Shown piece by piece: positions 36,347 through 46,012 of a stretch of 64,000 nt of DNA. The stretch comes from Negativibacillus massiliensis (GTDB lineage: Bacteria; Bacillota; Clostridia; Oscillospirales; Ruminococcaceae). The notes below the pieces were generated by a model. It ran no database searches, was not told where the DNA came from, and saw nothing but the letters and a program-made list of their open reading frames with translations. Each line of letters opens with the position of its first letter. The first letter of the stretch is position 1. Position numbers and translations under genes: made by a program. The stretch lies in NCBI RefSeq assembly GCF_900148495.1, contig NZ_FTRU01000008.1, forward strand, positions 1,550,001 to 1,614,000. The letters are read 5' to 3'.

Positions 36347-36916
36347 GTACCCAAAAAGCTGATTGCGGTACTGCTGGCCCTTTTGGTCGTGATCGGTTCC
36401 ATCTTCCTGTTTCAGAAGTTTTCCTCTTCTTCCGATGAAGCATCTGCGCAGGATCTTTCCCGTATTGCTGCCAACCTCTCCGGTGGATTTACGGCAAATC
36501 TTTCGATGGAGTACGGTGATTTTCAGTCTGCTGCCCAGTTTGAACAGCGCTATATTGGGGACTGTACCTTCCGCTTCAGTTCTCCTCCTTCTCTGGATGG
36601 ATTTGAGCTCACACTCTCCGATGGAAAGGTGACAGTCTGCTACCGCGGGATTTCTTCCAGCATCTCAAATGATCAGCTGTTTGAGTCTTCCGGTGCCGGT
36701 TTGTTCTTACAGGCTCTGGAAACCATCACTTCGATGCAGGGACTTTCCTCCCAGACAGAGGATGGCATCCTTACCCTATCCCTGCCCGGCGGTGAGGAAG
36801 AGCCTGCCTTTTCTGCAAAACTAAATCCCACCGATGCAGAATTATTGGAAATTTCTTTCCCACAGGAAAATTTTAAGGTGGTCGTATCCGACTTTTCTCC
36901 CAGCAGTGCAAACTAA
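36320..36916 (+). CDS. Membrane-anchored extracytoplasmic protein of unknown function
   Basis: A 198-residue protein with one N-terminal hydrophobic segment (about residues 13-31, LIAVLLALLVVIGSIFLF) and no lipobox Cys, so probably an uncleaved anchor. The outer part has alternating beta strands (FTANLSMEYGDF, FELTLSDGKVTVCYRG, DGILTLSLPG, LEISFPQENFKVVV) reminiscent of LolA-like barrels of Gram-positive envelope proteins; not proven. The start region sits inside a terminator-like hairpin. Confidence 0.65.
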   Translation: MMQMLSRFFVPKKLIAVLLALLVVIGSIFLFQKFSSSSDEASAQDLSRIAANLSGGFTANLSMEYGDFQSAAQFEQRYIGDCTFRFSSPPSLDGFELTLSDGKVTVCYRGISSSISNDQLFESSGAGLFLQALETITSMQGLSSQTEDGILTLSLPGGEEEPAFSAKLNPTDAELLEISFPQENFKVVVSDFSPSSAN

Positions 36917-36917
36917 C

Positions 36918-36955
36918 AAACGCTCCATTGTTAAAACAATGGAGCGTTTTCTTTT
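36918..36955. terminator. Bidirectional terminator between convergent genes
   Basis: A 15-bp perfect stem AAACGCTCCATTGTT/AACAATGGAGCGTTT with a 2-base loop and T/A flanks, serving the anchored protein gene and the permease gene. Confidence 0.9.
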
Positions 36956-38294
36956 AGTCCTTATTCTGTGTTGTCACAATATCCATATTCTTTGGAAGGA
37001 TGAGGCTGAGAACGATTGAAACAACAAATACGACCGCTACGCAGTTTGCTGCAAATACATCCTGAATCACCTGAGGGAAAATGTGCCAGATATCCATTTC
37101 GCTTGCAGAGGTAAAACCAATACCGACTGCCAGAGACAGTGCCACGATGGTAATGTTGCGCTGAGAAAAACCTGCTTTGGAAATCATCTGGATACCGCTG
37201 ACTGTGATGGTACCGAACATCATAAGGGTACATCCACCCAAAACCGACTCTGGAAGACTTGCAAAGAAGTTTCCGATTGGCGGCAGCAGACCTGCAAGGA
37301 TCATGCAGACCGCACCAGTCATAATGGTAAAGCGGTTGACAACCTTGGTCATGTTGATCAAACCAACGTTCTGGCTGAACGAGGTAACCGGAGGACAACC
37401 AAACAGGGCAGACAGCGAGCTTGCATAACCATCACATGCAAGAGAACCGGAAATTTCTCTGAGCTCAATCTCGCGGTTTAAACCGCCGGAAACCATAGCG
37501 GTTGTATCACCGATTGTTTCTGCTGCAGATACCATAAAGATAATGGTTACCGAAAGGATTGCACCGATATTAAACTTTGGAACGTATGGGAAAAGATGCG
37601 GCAGAGAGAAAAGCCCGCCGGAAAAGATCTGAGACAGGTCGATAACACCCATCATCATCGCACACAGATATCCCACAACCAGACCTGCCAGAACCGAAAG
37701 CTGTTTCCAGTATCCTTTTGCCAGAATATTGAATACCAGACAGGTTACCAGCGTAATGGAACCCAGAAGAAGATTTTGTGCCGAACCAAACTCCGGTGTA
37801 TATCCGCCACCAAACGAGCGGGTACCAACGGTAAACAGAGAGTAGCCGATTGCGGTAACAACCGATGCTGCTACAACCGGTGTGATGATCTTTTTCCAAT
37901 ACTTGGCAAGCAGACCCAAAGTACCTTCTACAAAACCTCCGACCAGCACGGCGCCGACCATCGTTTCATAACCGTATGTACTGCCGACATAACTCAAAAT
38001 TGTAACAAACGTAAAGCTGACACCCATGACAATCGGGAGTCTGGAGCCGATTCTCCACAATGGATAAAGCTGGATCAGGGTTGCAATACCCGCAATAAAC
38101 ATTGCGTTCTGTAATAAAATTGCAATCTGTGCATTATCCAGCCCAGAAGCTGCGCCAATGATGGTGATCGGGGTAAGATTTGAAACAAACATCGCCAGAA
38201 TGTGCTGAAGGCCAAACGGAATTGCCTTTAAAATCGGCACCCTTCCATCCAACCGATAGATATTTTCTGTCGATACATTTTTGATTTCTGCCAT
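36954..38294 (-). CDS. NCS2-family nucleobase (uracil/xanthine) permease
   Basis: A 446-residue permease with about 12-14 hydrophobic helices of the NCS2/UraA-xanthine permease family. Key motifs are FGLQHILAMFVSNLTP near the N-terminus, AAETIGDTTAM (helix 8 acidic site) and FGCPPVTSFSQNVGLI (helix 10 site). The sequence fits purine (xanthine/urate) members as well as uracil; no riboswitch was seen in its short leader. Confidence 0.9.
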   Translation of the reverse strand: MAEIKNVSTENIYRLDGRVPILKAIPFGLQHILAMFVSNLTPITIIGAASGLDNAQIAILLQNAMFIAGIATLIQLYPLWRIGSRLPIVMGVSFTFVTILSYVGSTYGYETMVGAVLVGGFVEGTLGLLAKYWKKIITPVVAASVVTAIGYSLFTVGTRSFGGGYTPEFGSAQNLLLGSITLVTCLVFNILAKGYWKQLSVLAGLVVGYLCAMMMGVIDLSQIFSGGLFSLPHLFPYVPKFNIGAILSVTIIFMVSAAETIGDTTAMVSGGLNREIELREISGSLACDGYASSLSALFGCPPVTSFSQNVGLINMTKVVNRFTIMTGAVCMILAGLLPPIGNFFASLPESVLGGCTLMMFGTITVSGIQMISKAGFSQRNITIVALSLAVGIGFTSASEMDIWHIFPQVIQDVFAANCVAVVFVVSIVLSLILPKNMDIVTTQNKD

Positions 38295-38331
38295 AACCGC
38301 TCTCCTTTTTCGACATTTTTAACGTGCTTCC

Positions 38332-38360
38332 ATTATACTTCTATTTTTTATTATTTACAA
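38332..38360 (-). promoter_or_regulatory. Promoter of the nucleobase permease
   Basis: TTGTAA and TATAAT on the minus strand, exactly 17 bp apart; a leader of only about 30 nt follows. Confidence 0.78.
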
Positions 38361-38541
38361 ATCATTTTCATCTTTTTTACTCAATTTGTAAGCTGTTCCA
38401 GTTAAACGAAATGCCTTCCCTCAATTCTGTGCAGATTGTCCATTCTCTCTCACCTTTTTGTTCTGACGTGAATAGAATAAAACAGCTTTCTGCAATCTGC
38501 ACGATATCTCAATCCACTTTAGAATAAAAGGAGTTTTCGTT

Positions 38542-38784
38542 ATGTCCTCTTCTGCAACTTTACCACTTTCCAAACTTCGAGAAGGCCAGAAAGGACAGGT
38601 ATCTGACCTGCTTCTTTCTGGTGAAATGCGCCGCCGCTTACAGGATCTTGGTCTCATTCCCGGGACCTGTGTTTCATGTCTTTATCAAAGTGCTTTCGGT
38701 GATCCCTGTGCCTACTCTGTCCGCGGAGCCGCTATCGCTCTGCGGCAAACCGATTCCCAAAAAATTCTAATCAAACTATGCTGA
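38542..38784 (+). CDS. feoA: FeoA-family ferrous iron transport protein
   Basis: An 80-residue SH3-like FeoA protein (LREGQKGQVSDLLLSGEMRRRLQDLGLIPGT, ending SVRGAAIALRQTDSQKILIKL). It supports FeoB in Fe2+ uptake. It lies 22 bp upstream of feoB with SD aaaaggag. A TAGAAT about 65 bp upstream may be a -10 but has no good -35. Confidence 0.92.
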   Translation: MSSSATLPLSKLREGQKGQVSDLLLSGEMRRRLQDLGLIPGTCVSCLYQSAFGDPCAYSVRGAAIALRQTDSQKILIKLC

Positions 38785-38806
38785 TGATGCTGAAAGGATT
38801 TTTACT

Positions 38807-40945
38807 ATGGGACTTACATTCGACTCAACTGGAGGTTCTGCTGCCTGCTCTGCTCGTGAGCTGTCGATTCAAAAAGAAGAACCAGACGATCTGATTATCG
38901 CCCTCGCTGGAAATCCCAACGTCGGCAAAAGCACTATCTTTAATGCCTTGACCGGAATGCACCAGCACACTGGAAACTGGCCTGGAAAAACCGTTTCCAA
39001 TGCCTGTGGACGATGCGAATATCATGGCCAGGGATACCTTTTTGTCGATCTGCCTGGCACCTACTCCATCATGGCCCATTCCCCGGAAGAGGTCGTTGCA
39101 AGGGATTTTATCTGCTTTGGAAAAAGCGATGCTGCCGTCGTTGTCTGCGATGCGACCTGTCTGGAACGAAACCTCAATCTGGTTCTGCAGGTGCTGGAAA
39201 TCACGCCTAAAACCATTCTCTGCTTAAATTTGATGGATGAAGCAAAAAAGAAGAAGATTTATATTGACACAAATCTTCTTTCCAAAAAACTGGGAATCCC
39301 TGTTATCCAAACGACTGCCCGGGACAAAAAAGGATTGGAAAATCTGCTGGAAACTATCCTCGTGGTTGCAAAAAATCCTGCTCCCAATATAAACACTACC
39401 CCCGCACCACTTCCAAGGGATATTGAGAATGTTCTATCCTCCCTGTGTCAGTCACTGGAGCCTGTTTTGCCGCCTCATCTTCCGGTAAGATGGACCGCAC
39501 TGCGCTTACTTTGTCCTGATTCCCAGATTATAGAACACCTTACCGACCAAAACGGCATTCCCCTGACAGAAAACAGCCAGATTAACTCTCAGATTTCCTC
39601 TGCTCTTGATACATTACATCAGGCGGGTTACACCGACCAATCACTTCGAGACAAAATCGTTTTTTCCCTGGTTCATCGTGCAGAGCAAATCTGCTCTGCC
39701 TGCGTTTTTACTGCTCCCAACTCCTCTCGTGAGTTTGACCGCAAGCTGGACCACATCTTTCTCAGTCCTAAAACAGGGATACCGGTTATGCTGCTTCTGC
39801 TCTTTCTGGTATTCTGGCTCACCATCACCGGAGCAAACTATCCTTCCGCTTTACTCTCAAACCTCCTGTTCTGGTTTCAGGAAAGGCTCAGCGACTTTTT
39901 TGTCTTTTTGCACGCTCCTCAGTGGCTTCATGATATGCTGGTCCTGGGTGTTTACCGTGTCCTTGCCTGGGTCGTTTCGGTTATGCTCCCGCCAATGGCG
40001 ATTTTTTTCCCTCTCTTTACCCTGCTGGAAGACTTTGGCTATCTTCCACGCGTTGCATTTAATCTGGATCACTGTTTTCAAAAAGCAAATGCCTGCGGCA
40101 AACAGGCACTAACTATGTGTATGGGATTTGGCTGCAACGCTGCCGGTGTTGTTGGATGCCGCATCATCGATTCCCCCAGAGAAAGATTGATCGCCATTCT
40201 GACAAACAACCTGGTGCCCTGCAACGGAAGATTTCCCTCTCTGATTGCCCTGATTTCTATGTTTTTTGTGGTCGGTCAGGGGATATTTCATTCTTTGTTG
40301 TCCTCTGCTGCACTTACATTATGGATTCTTCTTTCGATTGGTATGACCTTTCTTTCCTCCCGATTACTTTCTCAAACCGTCCTAAAAGGGGAAGCCTCTT
40401 CCTTTGCGCTTGAGCTTCCACCCTATCGCCGCCCACAAATAGGCAAAGTAATCGTTCGCTCTGTCTTTGACAGAACTTTGTTTGTATTGGGTCGTGCTGC
40501 CGCTGTTGCCGCTCCTGCCGGACTTTTGATCTGGCTGCTTGCAAACTTCACTATTGATGGAGAAAGCCTGCTGTTCATCCTTTCCAGCTTTCTGGACCCT
40601 TTTGCTCAAGCTTTTGGAATTGATGGGGTTATCCTGCTTGCCTTTATCCTCGGATTCCCCGCAAACGAAATTGTGTTTCCTCTGATCATGATGGGGTATC
40701 TGCAAAGCAGTGTCCTGATGGAAACAGAAAATCTGACGGCACTGCACAGCCTTTTGCTTGCAAACGGCTGGACTGTACAAACTGCAATCGCAGTCACTAT
40801 CCTGTTTTTGTTTCATTGGCCCTGCTCCACCACCTGCCTGACCATATGGAAGGAAACCAAAAGTCTCAAATGGACTTCTCTTGCTTTTCTGCTCCCCACT
40901 GCAATCGGTTTTGGGTTATGTTTTGTCTTAGAGCTTATCTTTTAA
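38807..40945 (+). CDS. feoB: Ferrous iron transporter FeoB
   Basis: A 712-residue Fe2+ transporter. The N-terminal G domain has GNPNVGKST (G1), DLPGTYS (G3) and NLMDEA (G4). A helical GDI-like region follows, then the membrane part with paired gate/nucleoside-recognition domains (YLPRVAFNLD, MGFGCNAAGVVGCRIIDSPRERLIAILTN). Its TAA overlaps the stop of the convergent DUF1835 gene by 2 bases, with no terminator visible between them. Confidence 0.97.
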   Translation: MGLTFDSTGGSAACSARELSIQKEEPDDLIIALAGNPNVGKSTIFNALTGMHQHTGNWPGKTVSNACGRCEYHGQGYLFVDLPGTYSIMAHSPEEVVARDFICFGKSDAAVVVCDATCLERNLNLVLQVLEITPKTILCLNLMDEAKKKKIYIDTNLLSKKLGIPVIQTTARDKKGLENLLETILVVAKNPAPNINTTPAPLPRDIENVLSSLCQSLEPVLPPHLPVRWTALRLLCPDSQIIEHLTDQNGIPLTENSQINSQISSALDTLHQAGYTDQSLRDKIVFSLVHRAEQICSACVFTAPNSSREFDRKLDHIFLSPKTGIPVMLLLLFLVFWLTITGANYPSALLSNLLFWFQERLSDFFVFLHAPQWLHDMLVLGVYRVLAWVVSVMLPPMAIFFPLFTLLEDFGYLPRVAFNLDHCFQKANACGKQALTMCMGFGCNAAGVVGCRIIDSPRERLIAILTNNLVPCNGRFPSLIALISMFFVVGQGIFHSLLSSAALTLWILLSIGMTFLSSRLLSQTVLKGEASSFALELPPYRRPQIGKVIVRSVFDRTLFVLGRAAAVAAPAGLLIWLLANFTIDGESLLFILSSFLDPFAQAFGIDGVILLAFILGFPANEIVFPLIMMGYLQSSVLMETENLTALHSLLLANGWTVQTAIAVTILFLFHWPCSTTCLTIWKETKSLKWTSLAFLLPTAIGFGLCFVLELIF

Positions 40946-41730
40946 ATTGATTTTTTGCAAATTACCATTTGATAAAAATTTTCTGCATCTTCCTGTATCA
41001 ATTTTATCTGTCCATCTTTGATCATAGAATGGATTCTTTGTGCAATAAAACCATCGCCGATAGAAAAATCAAAATTTACCAAAGTTGAAACAATCAGCTC
41101 TGATACACGCATCTCTTTTGTAAGCCTTTTCAGAATGAAATGATCATAAAAACAATCATCTACCCCTAATATTTTCCCTCCCAAAAAGACACGGAGCGGT
41201 GCATTTTCTCTTTGAAGCGTTTTCCATATACAAGAAAGACTTTGAAGCTGTGTTTGGGATAATTTTCTTTCCTGCATCAGATACTCCGGCAATCTCTGTG
41301 ATTCGACTTCTCCCCAACCTTTATAACAAACAATCCCTCCCTCACTTTCCTCCCAAAATGGAAGAAAAACCATGCTGACTTGTGATTCTGCTTGGTACAA
41401 CAATTCTGCAATGGAAAGGAATCCACACAAACTGTCCGCCGTTTTATCCACCCAAAGCCTTACTGGTTCTGTCTTTGATAACTGAAAAAGATCTTCTCTA
41501 TTTTTAAATTGTTTTTCCAGATACATTCTTTCTTCATCCCGCCATGGGCTCAGTTCGTTTAAATGCTCAAACACTTCTTTTCGACTTTCAAAATCCGGAA
41601 AATCCGCAATATTTCCAAGCGATAATGCAAAGGCTAATGAAAGTACTCTTCCTTGGTCATTGCCAAGAAATTTATTTTTTGCCGATTTTAACAACCCTTC
41701 CACGGAAAGGTCAAAGCATACTTCTAACAT
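40942..41730 (-). CDS. DUF1835/DUF3658-type domain protein
   Basis: A 262-residue soluble protein. The N-terminal part (residues 1-125) resembles DUF1835, with EPVRLWVDKTADSLCGFLSIAELL. The C-terminal part (about 190-255) resembles DUF3658, with VSELIVSTLVNFDFSIGDGFIAQRI. Function unknown in the family. SD gaaggag lies 6 bases before the ATG. Its 3' end overlaps that of feoB. Confidence 0.75.
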   Translation of the reverse strand: MLEVCFDLSVEGLLKSAKNKFLGNDQGRVLSLAFALSLGNIADFPDFESRKEVFEHLNELSPWRDEERMYLEKQFKNREDLFQLSKTEPVRLWVDKTADSLCGFLSIAELLYQAESQVSMVFLPFWEESEGGIVCYKGWGEVESQRLPEYLMQERKLSQTQLQSLSCIWKTLQRENAPLRVFLGGKILGVDDCFYDHFILKRLTKEMRVSELIVSTLVNFDFSIGDGFIAQRIHSMIKDGQIKLIQEDAENFYQMVICKKSI

Positions 41731-41744
41731 CTTTTTCTCCTTCT

Positions 41745-41779
41745 AAAAAAGGATGTGCCGAAAAAGCACATCCTTTTTT
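41745..41779 (-). terminator. Intrinsic terminator after the DUF3795 gene
   Basis: A 14-bp perfect stem AAAAAAGGATGTGC/GCACATCCTTTTTT with a 7-base loop. Confidence 0.9.
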
Positions 41780-41780
41780 A

Positions 41781-42215
41781 TTATCTCTTTTTATACAGAA
41801 CAATCTGAGGATCTGTTCCATTGCAGCCATACTCACAGACAAGTACAAAATCGTCATCTGCTACAAGTCCATAACAGCGTTCACTGTCTGGACGCTCAAT
41901 CTGGTTTCCCCAATAAATATTCTCGTCGCGAAGAAATTTAGCCGTTTGTCCGTTTGGTAAAGGATATTCCAGATTCACATAGAATCCATTGAGCAGATTT
42001 AAGTCCGTGATGCGAAGATCTGGAATAGACAGGGCGTTAATCTCCTGTATGAGAGCCTGTTTTCGTTCTTCCATACCTTCTGTGCCAAAGTTCTGGACCC
42101 AGTTTGCCGCAACGCACTGTCCACCAAACGGGTGATCCTTTACCTTGATACATCCGCCGCAGCTTTCTTTCCGGCTGCACTTTTCACAGCAGTCCTTGCC
42201 GCAAATCGACAGCAT
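41781..42215 (-). CDS. DUF3795-type Cys-rich protein
   Basis: A 144-residue protein whose N-terminus is a probable zinc site (CGKDCCEKCSRKESCGGC, residues 5-22), the hallmark of DUF3795 proteins. A C-terminal region with beta strands follows. Function unknown. It starts 14 bp after the S9 peptidase stop, so the two form an operon. Confidence 0.78.
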   Translation of the reverse strand: MLSICGKDCCEKCSRKESCGGCIKVKDHPFGGQCVAANWVQNFGTEGMEERKQALIQEINALSIPDLRITDLNLLNGFYVNLEYPLPNGQTAKFLRDENIYWGNQIERPDSERCYGLVADDDFVLVCEYGCNGTDPQIVLYKKR

Positions 42216-42229
42216 GATGACTCCTCCCG

Positions 42230-44230
42230 CTACTTTTCTTCTTTGAGATAGTGATTAAACCAATCTGTGATCTCTTTCAGTCTGCGGATACGATGGTTTG
42301 GTTTACCTGAACGGGAAAGTTCATGGTTTTCTCCGTGGAACAGACAGATTCTCGATTCCACTCCATGTACCTTTAGAGCTGAGAACATCTGGTACGCCTC
42401 TACCATCCAGCAGCGGTAGTCTTCATCTGAATGGATAAAGAGGGTTGGTGTAGTACATTTATCTGCATATTTGAGCGGAGAATGCCACCATGCCTGATCA
42501 AAGTTCTCCCATGCGTTTCCTCCTGCCTGATCCATACCAAAGTAAGGACCGATATCCGAAGTTCCCTCCATCGAGATCCAGTTGGAAATGGAACGCTGAG
42601 AAGCAGCTGCTGCAAAGCGATGGGTATGACCGATAATCCAGTTGGTCATAAAACCGCCGTAGCTTCCGCCGGTAACGCCGATACGACCTTTATCGATCTG
42701 TGGATATGCAGACAGCACCTGATCGGTAAACTGCATGATGTCATCATAATCTTCCTGTCCATAACGTCCGCGGATGTCTGCAAAGCGGTTTCCTCTTCCG
42801 TCTCCGCCGCGTGGATTGCAGAAGAATACGAAGTAACCGCAGTTTGCCCAGTACTGCATTTCGTGATAGAACACAGCTCCGTAAACGGTCTTTGGACCAC
42901 CATGAATATCCAGAATAGCCGGATAGCTCTTTTGTGGGTCAAATCCAACCGGCTCGAGCACCCATCCGTCGATCTCCACTCCATCGGTATCGGTAAAACG
43001 AATCATCTTTGGTGTTACCACTGATTTGCCTTCCAATGCCATGGCGTTGATTTGGGTCAGACAAACCTCTTCTCCATGCTCTACTGTGTACAGCTCCTGA
43101 AGACCGGTTTTTCTCATCGCAACATAAACAAGTCGACCATTCTTTTTGTCCATGCAGTCAACCGAACCTTCATCTGCTGTCAGAGAACTAATCATACCAT
43201 CAAAAGAAACGTGGTTGATTTTAGACCAGTTACGCTCAGTGGTGATATAGGTTATACCGTCTTCTTCACCGACCATGCTCTTTCCTCCGCCATAACGGCA
43301 GTCAGAACCGACGCTGCTGTAATAGGAGCGGTCAGGCTGGGAAATCAGCTGTAATTTTTTATTTTCTCTGTCATAGCAGTACAGATTTGCATTTTCATTG
43401 ATGCCATACTTTTTGTTTTCGGTGGCTGTCACCACAATCTTTTCCCCAGCATATACAACATGGTGAATGTTCCAGGTTGCCAGTGGAACAAGTACGGTTT
43501 TCTCTTTGGTTGCAAGATCGATTTCAACCAATTCCTGTTTCAGGGATTCTACTCCCTGAAAATCGCTTCCACAGTAAACCAGTTTTTTCTTATCCTGCGA
43601 AAGGTCATATCCTTCCAGCTGATATTTTGCTTCGGTCAGTGGCTCCATCACCTTTTCTACTGCATGGTACAGGTACAGGCGGCTGCGTTGGAGGTTGGTA
43701 ATTCCTGCACCATTTCTCCAGAATGGAAGCTCGGAAAATACCTCATAATCCTTTTCTTCCTTGCGGGAAGCAAGCAGTTTTTGACGTTCTTCCCGGCTCA
43801 TTGTGAAAAAGTTTTCCGGCAGGTTATTATCATAAGATACATCCAGCAGATAGGTGTCTGCATCAATAGATGCAACAACTCTTGCAGGAGCATCGATGGT
43901 CATTCTCTTTCTTGCTTCACCGCCGTGCAGGGAGATTACAAAACAGTCGGTGTAGTACTGGTCCACTTCTTCCGGTTTTGTACGGTCTCTGCGCGAAGTA
44001 AAGAGCAGTGTATCATCATTTAACCACAAAAAAGAAGATTCATCTTTTCCGGCAGTCAACATTCTGCACTCTTTGGTGTTCAAATCTACAGTCCAGATTC
44101 CCGATGTGTATCCATCTTTTTCCTCATTGCTTTTGCTTACAACAAAAGCAGCTTTGTTTGCACTTGGGCTGAGCTTTACATTGGACAAAAAGTGATAGTT
44201 TAAAAATTCATCCAGCTTGATTGCTTGCAT
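42230..44230 (-). CDS. S9-family prolyl oligopeptidase-type serine peptidase
   Basis: A 666-residue peptidase: an N-terminal seven-bladed propeller region (about 1-400) and a C-terminal alpha/beta-hydrolase. The nucleophile elbow is GGSYGG (about residue 520), the acid Asp is in IHSDEDYRC and the His in FHGENHELSRSG. It matches acylaminoacyl-peptidase/S9C enzymes that trim short peptides. There is no signal peptide, so it is cytoplasmic. Confidence 0.93.
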   Translation of the reverse strand: MQAIKLDEFLNYHFLSNVKLSPSANKAAFVVSKSNEEKDGYTSGIWTVDLNTKECRMLTAGKDESSFLWLNDDTLLFTSRRDRTKPEEVDQYYTDCFVISLHGGEARKRMTIDAPARVVASIDADTYLLDVSYDNNLPENFFTMSREERQKLLASRKEEKDYEVFSELPFWRNGAGITNLQRSRLYLYHAVEKVMEPLTEAKYQLEGYDLSQDKKKLVYCGSDFQGVESLKQELVEIDLATKEKTVLVPLATWNIHHVVYAGEKIVVTATENKKYGINENANLYCYDRENKKLQLISQPDRSYYSSVGSDCRYGGGKSMVGEEDGITYITTERNWSKINHVSFDGMISSLTADEGSVDCMDKKNGRLVYVAMRKTGLQELYTVEHGEEVCLTQINAMALEGKSVVTPKMIRFTDTDGVEIDGWVLEPVGFDPQKSYPAILDIHGGPKTVYGAVFYHEMQYWANCGYFVFFCNPRGGDGRGNRFADIRGRYGQEDYDDIMQFTDQVLSAYPQIDKGRIGVTGGSYGGFMTNWIIGHTHRFAAAASQRSISNWISMEGTSDIGPYFGMDQAGGNAWENFDQAWWHSPLKYADKCTTPTLFIHSDEDYRCWMVEAYQMFSALKVHGVESRICLFHGENHELSRSGKPNHRIRRLKEITDWFNHYLKEEK

Positions 44231-44347
44231 CGAAAAACACCTCTTTTAATATACTTGGTATCTTTTTTTCTTCGATTTCTTTTTCCATTTTATCATATAA
44301 TTTTTCAAATAGAAAGATATTTTTGAATCTATTTAACAAAAAGTTCC

Positions 44348-44375
44348 TTGACTTTTCTCTTTTATATACTACAAT
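44348..44375 (+). promoter_or_regulatory. Promoter of the TVP38/TMEM64 gene
   Basis: TTGACT, 16-bp spacer, TACAAT. Its position argues that translation starts downstream at the TTG of 44437. Confidence 0.72.
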
Positions 44376-44436
44376 TAAGTCATTATCAGCCGTGTTTGTT
44401 GTTTTTTTATTTTATATATTAAGGAGCGTATTCATC

Positions 44437-45129
44437 TTGCATCCATCCAAATTGACAAAAACACTCAAAATCCTTCCGCCCATTCTTACCATACTTCTGG
44501 TCATCATTTCTATCATAATTGGAAGCCGTATGTCCCTTTCCGGACTGATTTCCTATCAACCATCCAATATCATCCTCGCTGCTGTGGGAATTGTTGTTCT
44601 GTTTGCGGTAAAATCTCTTTCGGTAATTTTTCCGCTATCTGCTCTGTATATTGTCTCTGCCTTTTGGTTTGGGACTTTGTGGGGAATTATCATCAATTAT
44701 ATTGGCCTTATCGTCTGCGTTTCGGTCCCTTATTGGATTGGTCACCATTTCGGCAGCGATCTTATCGATCATTTAATTGAGAAATATCCTAAACTACAAC
44801 AGATTCAAAAACTTGGTATTTCCAACCAGATCATGCTTTCCTATCTGCTTCGCATTGTATCTGTTCTTCCCGGTGATTTGTGCAGTCTTTTTCTGGGAGC
44901 CTGCTCAACGGATTACAAACGATATCTGATCGGCTCACTGCTGGGACTTTCTCCGGTAATGATTCTCCATGTTTTATTTGCTGACCTGTTCTCACAAAGT
45001 CTATCTGGCGGATTCCTGTCCGCACTTACCCCGAAAAGCCTTGTCACCATCGTGGTATTAATTGGTATTTCCGTAGTTTCTTCGGTTCTACTCAATAAAA
45101 AGTATTCCAATCCTGACAAGACACTATAA
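44437..45129 (+). CDS. TVP38/TMEM64 (DedA-like) membrane protein
   Basis: A 230-residue membrane protein with about six hydrophobic helices and a SNARE-associated/VTT domain (FPLSALYIVSAFWFGTLWGII, GHHFGSDLIDHLIEKYPKL, then SYLLRIVSVLPGDLCSLFLGA). The family is linked to lipid scrambling and undecaprenyl-phosphate recycling. Start TTG at 44437 follows AAGGAG by 10 bases; sequence upstream of this is promoter. Confidence 0.85.
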   Translation: MHPSKLTKTLKILPPILTILLVIISIIIGSRMSLSGLISYQPSNIILAAVGIVVLFAVKSLSVIFPLSALYIVSAFWFGTLWGIIINYIGLIVCVSVPYWIGHHFGSDLIDHLIEKYPKLQQIQKLGISNQIMLSYLLRIVSVLPGDLCSLFLGACSTDYKRYLIGSLLGLSPVMILHVLFADLFSQSLSGGFLSALTPKSLVTIVVLIGISVVSSVLLNKKYSNPDKTL

Positions 45130-45148
45130 TCTAACGGGAGGATTCTGC

Positions 45149-45670
45149 ATGTCCAAACACTGTATCTTAATTAACGGAACCATGGGCGTTGGAAAAACCA
45201 CAGTATGTAAGGAACTGATGAAACTGCTTCCTGCCAGCGTATTTCTGGACGGGGACTGGTGCTGGTACAGCCATCCTTTTACCGTTACCGAACAGACCAA
45301 ACAGGTTGTTATGGAAAATATCGGTTTTACGCTGAAAAATTTTCTGAAATGCCCCGATTATCAAAATGTTATCTTTTGCTGGGTAATGGACCAGCCCAGT
45401 ATTTTGGATGAGGTCATTTCCCGTATTGAACCTGCACTGGGAGATACTTCTCTCTTTTGTATTACACTCACAGCTTCTCCCCAAGCTATTCGGGAACATC
45501 TGCAAAAAGATATTGACGCTCAACTGCGTGAAGAAGATATTATAGAACGCAGTCTGGCACGCCTTGCCCTATACGATAAACTTTCTACTCAAAAACTCGA
45601 TATTTCTAACCTTACACCAAACCAAGCTGCAAAAGCTATTATCTCACTTATTACAACATCATTTTCTTAA
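45149..45670 (+). CDS. P-loop nucleotide kinase-like ATPase
   Basis: A 173-residue P-loop protein with Walker A GTMGVGKTT (residues 9-17) and the layout of small kinases (shikimate or nucleoside kinase-like AAA proteins). An LDGDWCW motif follows, then a C-terminal DISNLTPNQAAKAI strand-helix. Substrate unknown. It follows the TVP38 gene by 19 bp, SD gggagg. Confidence 0.78.
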   Translation: MSKHCILINGTMGVGKTTVCKELMKLLPASVFLDGDWCWYSHPFTVTEQTKQVVMENIGFTLKNFLKCPDYQNVIFCWVMDQPSILDEVISRIEPALGDTSLFCITLTASPQAIREHLQKDIDAQLREEDIIERSLARLALYDKLSTQKLDISNLTPNQAAKAIISLITTSFS

Positions 45671-45705
45671 AACTAATAACCCTCCAAAACGTTTCTTTCT
45701 GCAAT

Positions 45706-45736
45706 AAAAGCCAGCATCCAAATGATGCTGGCTTTT
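45706..45736. terminator. Bidirectional terminator between convergent operons
   Basis: A 13-bp perfect stem AAAAGCCAGCATC/GATGCTGGCTTTT with a 5-base loop. It ends both the kinase transcript and the hybrid transport operon. Confidence 0.9.
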
Positions 45737-45766
45737 ATTATACTCTAAATCATTATAACCATATAC

Positions 45767-46012
45767 TTAATACAGTTCAATACATTTAAAATATCTTCCT
45801 TCTTTCGGCAAATTTTGTGGCACAGAAACAATTTTTCGTGCAACCAACTCTTCATTGACAGAACCAAAGACAATATGATAAAGCTCATTGGCAATTTCCA
45901 GTCTATTCACTCCATGTCTGACAGCAGTAATATCTATATCATTTGCCAAATCCATCAGAGTATCAGCCATCGCTGATCCAATGCATTCTTCCACAAGATG
46001 TTCTATTTCCAT
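45767..46012 (-). CDS. Small protein of unknown function ending the transport operon
   Basis: An 81-residue acidic, helical protein (IEHLVEECIGSAMADTL...) I do not recognise. The ATG directly abuts the stop codon of the ATPase gene, so it is translationally coupled and likely belongs to the transport system. No membrane segment or signal peptide. A regulatory or accessory role is possible. Confidence 0.6.
   Translation of the reverse strand: MEIEHLVEECIGSAMADTLMDLANDIDITAVRHGVNRLEIANELYHIVFGSVNEELVARKIVSVPQNLPKEGRYFKCIELY

Noticed and set aside
38295-38541. Purine or PRPP riboswitch ahead of the nucleobase permease
   Set aside because: The 5' leader from the promoter is only about 30 nt, too short for these aptamers.
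38400-38541. Fur or DtxR operator upstream of feoA
   Set aside because: No clear palindromic iron box could be recognised.
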